This document shows, piece after piece, positions 1 through 5,026 of a DNA stretch of 17,836 bases. Source of the stretch: an uncultured Prevotella sp. Its GTDB lineage: Bacteria > Bacteroidota > Bacteroidia > Bacteroidales > Bacteroidaceae. Where the stretch lies: NCBI GenBank assembly GCA_902497035.1, contig CABVDL010000051.1:1-17836 (forward strand), read 5' to 3'. How positions within the stretch are numbered: the first letter of the stretch is position 1; every line of letters starts with the position of its first letter. A program made the position numbers and the translations under genes. The notes under the pieces are model-generated. The model made no database searches and was not told the DNA's origin. It saw nothing but the letters and a program-made list of their open reading frames with translations.

Positions 1-48
1 ACACTGTCACCGGTGACGCACAGCTCTACAAACTTTATCTGCTGCGCC
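1..48. repeat. Probable right edge of a second 19-bp-unit repeat array
   Basis: The first ten bases (ACACTGTCAC) are identical to the truncated last unit of the array at 4364-4373. About 25 bases later TTATCTGCTGCGCC (35-48) matches TTATCCGCTGCGCC (4379-4392) in 13 of 14 positions, and this is the sequence that follows the array there. Bases 6-17 form a perfect 12-bp palindrome, GTCACCGGTGAC. I infer that the window opens just inside the right flank of another member of the same repeat family; the array itself would lie upstream, outside the window. No gene is visible in 1-207. Confidence 0.5.
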
Positions 49-117
49 CATTTTGGTGAACTTCGGAACATGGCCCAAAGCCCGTGCGAGGGTAAAGATT
101 TGTCCCCATTTGTGTCA

Positions 118-155
118 CGTAACACGAGTGTAACAAACATGTAACACGTGTAACG
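118..155 (+). promoter_or_regulatory. Pho-box-like direct repeats upstream of the LRR-ppk1-ppx operon
   Basis: CGTAACA at 118, TGTAACA at 129 and TGTAACA at 140 lie exactly 11 bp apart; a fourth TGTAACG at 149 is out of phase. Response regulators of the PhoB/PhoP type bind 11-bp-spaced direct repeats (E. coli CTGTCAT-type half sites, B. subtilis TT(A/T/C)ACA). The same heptamer with the same period stands upstream of the phosphate transporter at 4940-4979, and the genes downstream handle polyphosphate. The repeats and spacing are seen directly; PhoB binding is inferred. Confidence 0.65.
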
Positions 156-160
156 GCATT

Positions 161-174
161 ATTACCGTGGTAAT
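161..174. promoter_or_regulatory. Perfect inverted repeat abutting the -7 element
   Basis: ATTACC-GT-GGTAAT is a perfect 6-2-6 inverted repeat lying between the Pho-box-like repeats and the TAATTTTG element at 178-185. Its place inside the spacer would suit an operator for a second, dimeric regulator. No equivalent palindrome occurs at the pit promoter. The function is unknown. Confidence 0.35.
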
Positions 175-177
175 GTT

Positions 178-185
178 TAATTTTG
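178..185 (+). promoter_or_regulatory. -7 element (TAATTTTG) of the LRR-ppk1-ppx operon
   Basis: TAATTTTG fits the Bacteroidetes -7 consensus TAnnTTTG. No TTTG is present at the usual -33 distance, as expected for a promoter that depends on an activator. Transcription would start around 190, leaving a short leader before the ATG at 208. The pit promoter has the identical octamer, also without a clear -33 box. Confidence 0.6.
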
Positions 186-207
186 CAGAAACATTCAATG
201 GGAACTT

Positions 208-1050
208 ATGAAAAAGAGCAAAAAAGCCATTGTCGACTTATTGACATCAGCCAACAAGAGAAAGGATAACCGTTTTCAAAATCTTGTGCTTAATCTCGCT
301 TTGCAGAAGTTAGACAGCGAGGACTTCGAGTTTGACGGCGAGGCCGTCTATACTGTGGGCAAGGATTGCCTGATTTATTGTTTGAGCAACAGCGAGAGCT
401 TTGTCGTGCCAGACACCGTGAAAGTGATTGGCGAGCAGGCTTTCCACCAGAAAAGCAGACTGCGGCGTGTCACATTGCCCGCTGGCCTGGAAGTGATTGA
501 GAAAGACGCGTTCTCTGATTGCGATGCCCTTGATGATGTTCATGTTCCCGCCAGCGTGAAGCGCATTGGCGACTACGCTTTCTCAGAGTGCGACGAGCTG
601 AAGATGATTACCTTCGAGGGACTTCCGGAGAAGATGAACAAGAACGTGCTGGCCGACTGCGATGACCTGCACCGCATTGTGGTGCCGACAGGCACTTTCA
701 AGGCCTTCTCTAAACTCTTCCATTATGACGGCGGCAAGGAATACATCATTCTGGAGCAGGCCGACAACAAGATTGTAGACCGGCAGATGGCCGCCGATGC
801 CGCCATGGGAAAGGGTAAGGACAAGGTCAAGGGGAAGGATAAAGACAAAGACAAGGAGGCCCGCAAGGCTGACAGGAAGACGGCTGGCAAGAAGCCGGCA
901 AAGTCAGACAAAGCCGATAATACTGCGGATGCGGATAAATCAGGCAAACCGCGTCATGCCGACAATTCCGACAAGCCTCAGAAGCGTGTCTCCGCGAGGC
1001 GCAGGACAACGGCCAAGGACGAGGCAGTGGCCAATCGGGCCAGCAAATAA
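208..1050 (+). CDS. BspA-type leucine-rich-repeat protein with Lys-rich charged tail
   Basis: The protein has 280 aa and its function is unknown. Residues about 65-180 hold roughly four BspA/LRR_5-type repeats, recognisable by the recurring pattern of VP.-V..IG..AF....-L..V..P. Such repeats form a curved binding surface. There is no signal peptide or membrane segment (the N-terminus is MKKSKKAIVDLL), so it is probably cytoplasmic, unlike most BspA-like surface proteins. Residues 194-280 are low-complexity and probably disordered, with 20 Lys among 87 residues interleaved with Asp, Ser and Arg. It is the first gene of a likely operon with ppk1 (33-bp gap) and ppx, behind Pho-box-like repeats. 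A role in binding polyphosphate or PPK is a guess from this context and from the Lys/acidic/Ser composition of the tail. The start follows a TAATTTTG promoter by about 20 bp. Confidence 0.8.
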   Translation: MKKSKKAIVDLLTSANKRKDNRFQNLVLNLALQKLDSEDFEFDGEAVYTVGKDCLIYCLSNSESFVVPDTVKVIGEQAFHQKSRLRRVTLPAGLEVIEKDAFSDCDALDDVHVPASVKRIGDYAFSECDELKMITFEGLPEKMNKNVLADCDDLHRIVVPTGTFKAFSKLFHYDGGKEYIILEQADNKIVDRQMAADAAMGKGKDKVKGKDKDKDKEARKADRKTAGKKPAKSDKADNTADADKSGKPRHADNSDKPQKRVSARRRTTAKDEAVANRASK

Positions 1051-1083
1051 CCGACAATCAACGACACAAAAATCTACAGCCTT

Positions 1084-3141
1084 ATGACAAAAGAGAGACG
1101 TACCTATGTAGAGCGCGACGTGAGCTGGATGTACTTCAACCACCGCATCCTGCAGGAGGCCGAGAAGGAGCAGGTGCCGCTGCTGGAGCGCCTGTCGTTT
1201 CTGGGCATCTACTCCAACAACCTTGACGAGTTCTTCCGTGTCAGAGTGGCCTCCATCAACCGTTTCCTCGAAAACCCGCATTTGGAAAAAGCTACCAAGG
1301 CAGTGCTGAAACAGAGCCTCAAGGCCATCAACAAGCTCAACAAGCAATACAGCGTGGAATATTCAAACGCCGTGGCCACGGTGAGAGGAGCCCTGGAAAG
1401 CCACGGCATCAACATCATTACCGAGAAAGAGGTCAACGACGCGCAGCAGAAGTTCCTGACCGACTTCTTCTACAACAAGCTCAACGGCTCGGTCAACCCC
1501 ATCTGGCTCTCTGAAATCAAGGAAATATCGCGCCTAGAGGACAACCGCATCTACCTTGTTGTCGATAGGGTGGATATCAAGGAAAAGCAGAAGACAAAAT
1601 ACGCCATCGTCAAGATACCCGACCGGCTCTTCGGCCGTTTCATCAAGCTGCCGTCGGAAAAGGGACGCGACGACATCATGTATCTCGACGACGTGGTGCG
1701 CTTCTGCCTGCCGCTCATCTTCCTCGGCATGAAAGAGAGTGCCTACAAGGCCTACTCGTTCAAGTTCACGAAAGATGCCGAGATGGACATCGACAACGAC
1801 CAGGACTACAGCACGCTGGAAAAGATTACGGCAGGTGTCAACAGCCGCAAGCGCGGCGATGCCGTGCGCGTCATCTACGACGGCGACATGCCCAAGGAGA
1901 TACAGCAGCTCATCCTGGACCGCCTCGACATCAAGGAGCTTGACACCAGCCTCGCAGGCGGACGCTACCAGAACCACAAGGACCTGATGACGTTTCCCGA
2001 CTGCGGCCATACAGAACTGAAATATCCCGCATGGCAGCATGTGATGAAGCCGGAGTTCCTGTCGCCCGTGAGCATCCTTGACCAGATCAGGGAGAAGGAC
2101 CGTTTCATCCACGTGCCTTATCATTCGTTTGACGGCTATATCCGCGTGCTGCGTGAGGCGGCCATCAAGCCTGAGGTGAAAGCCATCAAGACCACTCTCT
2201 ACCGTCTGGCCAAGGACTCGAAAGTGGTGAAGGCACTCATCACCGCCGCCCGCAACGGAAAGAAGGTGACGGCCGTGGTGGAGCTGCTGGCCCGCTTCGA
2301 CGAGGAGAGCAACATCAAGTGGAGCCGCCGCATGCAGGAGGAGGGTGTCAACGTGATCTATGGCGTTGAGGGCCTCAAGGTGCACTCGAAGCTGCTCTAC
2401 ATCGAGTCGAAGAAAGGAAACATCGCCTGCATCGGTACGGGCAACTTCCACGAGGGTAACGCCAAGGTATATACCGACTACCTGATGATGACGGCCCGGC
2501 CGCGCATCGTCAACGAGGTGGCCCGCGTGTTCGACTTCATCGACCGTCCCTACATCCATCCGCGCTTCGTGGAGCTGATGGTGTCGCCCTACGCCATGAA
2601 GACGCGCGTGCTGCGGATGCTCGACAATGAGATAAAGCATGCAAAGGAGGGCAAGGAAGCCTGGCTGAAGATGAAAATCAACCATATCACCGATAAGGAT
2701 GTGGTGCACAAGCTCTACCAGGCCTCGCAGGCCGGCGTGAAGATTGAGATTGTCATTCGCGGCAACTGCTCGCTGGTGCCGGGCATCAGGGGCCTGAGCG
2801 ACAACATCAGGGCCGTGGGCATCATTGACCGCTATCTCGAGCATTCGCGCATCCTCATCTTCTGCAACGGGGGAAAGAACCGCTACTTCCTCGGCTCGGC
2901 CGACTGGATGCCGCGCAACCTGCTCTCACGCATCGAGGTGATGACGACGGTCTACGACGAGGACCTGCAGCGCGACCTGCTCCGCACGGTGGAATACGGA
3001 CTCAGAGACAATACCAACGGCCGCATCGTTGACGGAAAGGGCACCAATGCACTGCAGCCCATCGACGACGCGCATCCCGCTTTCCGCTCGCAGGAGCAAT
3101 TGTACAACGCTTATTTAAAGGAGAATACGCAACATGAGTGA
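1084..3141 (+). CDS. ppk1: Polyphosphate kinase 1
   Basis: PPK1 polymerises the gamma-phosphate of ATP into inorganic polyphosphate, reversibly, through a phosphohistidine. At 685 aa it has the usual PPK1 length. The N-terminal domain carries the family signature (ERDVSWMYFNHRILQEA, then LLERLSFLGIYSNNLDEFFRVRV). The phospholipase-D-like catalytic domains contain GLKVHSKLLYIE, with His434 aligning to the phosphorylated His435 of E. coli, followed by IGTGNFHEGNAKVYTDY. The second catalytic histidine is His587 in EHSRILIF, followed by FLGSADWMPRNLLSR. Every key motif is present, so the enzyme should be active. It lies 33 bp after the LRR gene and its last 8 bp overlap ppx, which suggests translational coupling of synthesis and hydrolysis. 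No promoter was seen directly upstream, so expression should come from the Pho-box promoter near 118-185. Confidence 0.97.
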   Translation: MTKERRTYVERDVSWMYFNHRILQEAEKEQVPLLERLSFLGIYSNNLDEFFRVRVASINRFLENPHLEKATKAVLKQSLKAINKLNKQYSVEYSNAVATVRGALESHGINIITEKEVNDAQQKFLTDFFYNKLNGSVNPIWLSEIKEISRLEDNRIYLVVDRVDIKEKQKTKYAIVKIPDRLFGRFIKLPSEKGRDDIMYLDDVVRFCLPLIFLGMKESAYKAYSFKFTKDAEMDIDNDQDYSTLEKITAGVNSRKRGDAVRVIYDGDMPKEIQQLILDRLDIKELDTSLAGGRYQNHKDLMTFPDCGHTELKYPAWQHVMKPEFLSPVSILDQIREKDRFIHVPYHSFDGYIRVLREAAIKPEVKAIKTTLYRLAKDSKVVKALITAARNGKKVTAVVELLARFDEESNIKWSRRMQEEGVNVIYGVEGLKVHSKLLYIESKKGNIACIGTGNFHEGNAKVYTDYLMMTARPRIVNEVARVFDFIDRPYIHPRFVELMVSPYAMKTRVLRMLDNEIKHAKEGKEAWLKMKINHITDKDVVHKLYQASQAGVKIEIVIRGNCSLVPGIRGLSDNIRAVGIIDRYLEHSRILIFCNGGKNRYFLGSADWMPRNLLSRIEVMTTVYDEDLQRDLLRTVEYGLRDNTNGRIVDGKGTNALQPIDDAHPAFRSQEQLYNAYLKENTQHE
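3117..3124 (+). promoter_or_regulatory. Shine-Dalgarno site for ppx inside the ppk1 3' end
   Basis: AAAGGAGA lies 9 bases before the ppx ATG at 3134. A canonical SD is notable here because most genes of this window have A-rich leaders without one. It supports the start at 3134, which overlaps the ppk1 stop, rather than the in-frame ATG at 3143. Confidence 0.6.
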
Positions 3142-4051
3142 CATGAGGATTGACAGCCTCAATATTGCTGCCATCGACATCGGGTCAAACGCCGCCCGCC
3201 TTTTGGTGAAACATGTGGACATCGACATCGACGGCAACCAGAAGCTGCGCAAGAGCCTCTTCCTGCGAGTCCCCTTGCGGTTGGGCATGGACGTGTTCAA
3301 CGACGGGAAGCTTTCAGACAGACGCGCTTACGAGTTCCTGCACACGATGAAGGCCTACCGACAGCTGATGAAGGTGTACGATGTCAATATCTACCGTGCC
3401 TGCGCCACGTCGGCCATGCGCGACGCGAAGAACGGCAAGGAGGTGCTGAAAAGCATTGAGAAGGGCGCGGGCATCAAGATTGAGATTATCTCGGGCGACG
3501 AGGAGTCGCAGATAGTCTATGACAACCACTACAGCCTGATGTCGGGCGAGGGCAACTTTCTCTACGTCGACGTGGGCGGCGGCAGCACCGAGGTGAGCTT
3601 TATCAGCAACGGCGAGCGTCTTTTCAGCCACAGTTTCAACGTGGGTACCATCCGCCTGCTCAACAACAAGGTGAGGCCGGATGTGCTGCTCGGAATGAAG
3701 CAAAAGATCAGTGAGGTGACCAGAGGCTACGGCAACATCGTCATCATCGGCAGTGGCGGCAACATCAACAAGCTCTTCCGGCTGGCCAACAAGAGTGAGA
3801 AAACAAAAGACTTTCTGCCGGTAGAGACGCTGGGACGGCTGTACGCCCGGCTCAGCAAGATGAGCGTGGAGGAGCGGATGCAGGCTTACAGTCTGAAGCC
3901 CGACCGCGCCGACGTCATCGTGCCGGCCGCCGAGATTTTCCTGCATGTGGCCTCAAGTGCCGGGGTCGGGAAAATCATGGTGCCGAACATCGGTCTGGCC
4001 GACGGCATCATCAATGACCTGCTGCGTGCCTACGTAGCCCGGAAACGGTAA
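3134..4051 (+). CDS. ppx: Ppx/GppA-family exopolyphosphatase
   Basis: This family removes terminal phosphate from polyphosphate or hydrolyses pppGpp, using an ASKHA (actin/sugar-kinase/Hsp70-like) fold. Visible motifs are the first phosphate loop AIDIGSNAARL (13-23), ATSAMRDAKNG, the acidic catalytic segment ISGDEESQIVY (Glu123/Glu124), the second phosphate loop VDVGGGSTE (145-153) and the C-terminal IGSGGNINKLF. At 305 aa it is the short form: two ASKHA domains without the C-terminal HD-like domain of the ~500-aa E. coli proteins. Motifs alone cannot separate exopolyphosphatase from pppGpp phosphatase activity, but the 8-bp overlap with ppk1 favours polyphosphate as substrate. The next gene is convergent, so the operon ends here; no clear intrinsic terminator was seen directly after the stop. 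Confidence 0.92.
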   Translation: MSDMRIDSLNIAAIDIGSNAARLLVKHVDIDIDGNQKLRKSLFLRVPLRLGMDVFNDGKLSDRRAYEFLHTMKAYRQLMKVYDVNIYRACATSAMRDAKNGKEVLKSIEKGAGIKIEIISGDEESQIVYDNHYSLMSGEGNFLYVDVGGGSTEVSFISNGERLFSHSFNVGTIRLLNNKVRPDVLLGMKQKISEVTRGYGNIVIIGSGGNINKLFRLANKSEKTKDFLPVETLGRLYARLSKMSVEERMQAYSLKPDRADVIVPAAEIFLHVASSAGVGKIMVPNIGLADGIINDLLRAYVARKR

Positions 4052-4130
4052 TGGCCCGGTAGCCGTTGAGGCAGTCCTGGCTTCTGGTGAAATCTGCGTT
4101 ATCTGTGGGGAAATGCCATACCAAGGGCTG

Positions 4131-4153
4131 GTGGCCGGCACCAGGCCGGCCAC
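4131..4153. repeat. REP-like palindromic element, copy 1
   Basis: GTGGCCGGC (4131-4139) and GCCGGCCAC (4145-4153) form a perfect 9-bp stem around a 5-nt loop. The reverse complement of about 28 bases here differs at one position from the window's last bases (from 17809), which carry the same stem with loop CTCGT. Two near-identical GC-rich palindromes in opposite orientation, both downstream of genes, fit a dispersed REP-type repeat. Copy 1 sits between the ppx stop and the tandem array and may also act as a transcript-end hairpin. Confidence 0.75.
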
Positions 4154-4154
4154 T

Positions 4155-4373
4155 ACACTGTCACCCCAGGAGAATACTGTCACCCCAGGAGAATACGGTT
4201 ACCGCTGGCGAACACTGTCACCCCAGGAGGATACGGTCACCGCTGGCGAACACTGTCACCCCAGGAGGATACGGTCACCGCTGGCGAACACTGTCACCCC
4301 AGGAGGATACGGTCACCGCTGGCGAACACTGTCACCCCAGGAGGATACGGTCACCGCTGGCGAACACTGTCAC
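4155..4373. repeat. Tandem array of 19-bp half-units (38-bp period)
   Basis: Eleven 19-bp units run from 4155 to 4363, followed by a partial unit to 4373. Two related types alternate: A, ACACTGTCACCCCAGGAGG, and B, ATACGGTCACCGCTGGCGA, identical at 13 of 19 positions. The order is A-A-B-A-B-A-B-A-B-A-B-partial A. The later 38-bp AB units (from 4212) are perfect copies; the first units carry small changes (AGA endings, ATACTG, GGTTACC). The sequence has no stop codon in any + frame, which creates spurious open frames. There are no unique spacers, so it is not CRISPR. The array fills the intergenic space between the convergent ppx and nlpE-like genes. Its function is unknown; it could be a variable-number repeat or a protein-binding array. 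Confidence 0.92.
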
Positions 4374-4402
4374 GGACGTTATCCGCTGCGCCGCATACTG
4401 CA

Positions 4403-4417
4403 GCCTTTTTCAAAGGC
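4403..4417 (-). terminator. Small hairpin after the NlpE-like gene (weak terminator candidate)
   Basis: GCCTTT-TTC-AAAGGC is a perfect 6-bp stem with a 3-nt loop, starting 8 bases beyond the NlpE-like stop codon in the direction of transcription. No T-run follows on the - strand, so it is at best a weak terminator. Confidence 0.3.
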
Positions 4418-4425
4418 GGTTTCGT

Positions 4426-4845
4426 TTATTGGGCTTTCTTGTGCAGCTGGTAGTTCTTTCTCAGCTCACCTGCAGGCTCCTCGCCCTTGTCGTTGGCAAG
4501 GATGAGCGTGCTGTCGTCCAACACCTTGTAATAAGTCTTTTCGTTGGAAGAGGGTGTCACCAGCTCCACGAGTCTGCCGTCGGGCGCATGGTATACGCCG
4601 CTCACGCTGAACGTGTCCTTTTGGCCGATGTAGTGAGAAGTAAGGTCGTAGGTGCTGTCGGCGTTGATGGTGAGTCTGGTCTCAATGCCCGGGCAGTCGG
4701 CTGCGGGCAGCGTGCCCTCATAGGTGCCTGACAAAGTGCTGACGGCCACCGTGTCTGTCACGGCGGCGCTGTTGGTCTTGTTGCCGTTGCAGGCGGCGGT
4801 CAGCGCGGCTATGGCCACGACGGACAGCAGGATGCTCTTTTTCAT
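4426..4845 (-). CDS. NlpE-like lipoprotein
   Basis: This 139-aa small lipoprotein starts MKKSILLSVVAIAALTAAC, a lipoprotein signal peptide with the lipidated Cys at residue 19. No acidic residues follow the Cys, so a Bacteroidetes surface-export signal is not evident. The mature part matches the NlpE N-terminal domain: GTYEGTLPAADCPGIETRLTINADSTYDLT (given in two parts: GTYEGTLPAADCPGI, then ETRLTINADSTYDLT), with a YY.VLDDSTLIL C-terminal strand. E. coli NlpE senses surface contact and copper through a CxxC motif (CADC); here the first Cys is replaced by Ala (AADC, residues 48-51), so disulphide or metal chemistry at that site looks lost. An open frame extends to 4908, but the promoter at 4878-4909 lies inside that extension, so the ATG at 4845 is the start. 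It is the only - strand gene here, divergent from pit. Confidence 0.85.
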   Translation of the reverse strand: MKKSILLSVVAIAALTAACNGNKTNSAAVTDTVAVSTLSGTYEGTLPAADCPGIETRLTINADSTYDLTSHYIGQKDTFSVSGVYHAPDGRLVELVTPSSNEKTYYKVLDDSTLILANDKGEEPAGELRKNYQLHKKAQ

Positions 4846-4877
4846 AGTCTTCTTGTTTTGTGGGTTTGTTGAGGCCG

Positions 4878-4909
4878 CAAAGGTAGCTAATAATTGTTGA
4901 TGCAGCAAA
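4878..4909 (-). promoter_or_regulatory. Promoter of the NlpE-like gene
   Basis: Read on the - strand, TTTG (4909-4906), 20 bp, then TACCTTTG (4885-4878) is a full match to the Bacteroidetes sigma-ABfr consensus TTTG-N19-21-TAnnTTTG. Transcription would start near 4871, giving a leader of about 25 nt. Its upstream end is about 30 bp from the Pho-box-like repeats serving pit on the other strand. Confidence 0.75.
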
Positions 4910-4939
4910 GAATAAGGATAATTTTAATGCCTTTCCCGA

Positions 4940-4979
4940 TGTAACACAATTGTAACATCAAGGCAACAGGCCTGTAACA
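4940..4979 (+). promoter_or_regulatory. Pho-box-like direct repeats upstream of pit
   Basis: TGTAACA at 4940, TGTAACA at 4951, GGCAACA at 4962 and TGTAACA at 4973 are all exactly 11 bp apart, three of them perfect. The array ends 9 bp before the -7 octamer, where an activator that replaces -35/-33 contacts would sit. CTGTAAC at 4972-4978 fits the second E. coli Pho half site, CTGT(A/C)A(C/T). Together with the phosphate transporter downstream, a PhoB-type site is the best reading. Confidence 0.75.
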
Positions 4980-4988
4980 TTGTCTGTA

Positions 4989-4996
4989 TAATTTTG
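4989..4996 (+). promoter_or_regulatory. -7 element (TAATTTTG) of pit
   Basis: TAATTTTG matches TAnnTTTG and is identical to the octamer at 178-185. The usual -33 position is taken up by the TGTAACA repeats rather than a TTTG, as expected for an activator-dependent promoter. The start of transcription should be near 5002, with a leader of about 25 nt before the ATG at 5027. Confidence 0.65.
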
Positions 4997-5026
4997 CGCA
5001 GAAATCATAATATATTAGTTCTTTAA

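Noticed and set aside
1534..2844. 436-aa open frame antisense to ppk1
   Set aside because: It mirrors the codon structure of a strongly recognised ppk1, is rich in His/Leu/Val/Asp as antisense frames of GC-rich genes are, and shows no family motif. The same applies to long antisense frames opposite pit (6092-7063), the permease (8153-9418), ribBA (9949-10677) and the aminotransferase (10828-11883).
3953..4183. Small - strand open frame overlapping the ppx end and the REP-like hairpin
   Set aside because: It is composed of antisense ppx and dispersed-repeat sequence, has no promoter and no recognisable product.
4155..4373. CRISPR array
   Set aside because: Units are contiguous with no unique spacers, and no cas genes are present.
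4066..4731. Long + strand open frames across the 19-bp array (also 4113-4505), encoding repeated HCHPRRIRSP / VTAGE peptides
   Set aside because: The 38-bp period is not a multiple of 3, so the peptide is the same DNA repeat read in cycling frames. The longer frame continues antisense through the NlpE-like lipoprotein gene, which has a signal peptide, family motifs and a consensus promoter.
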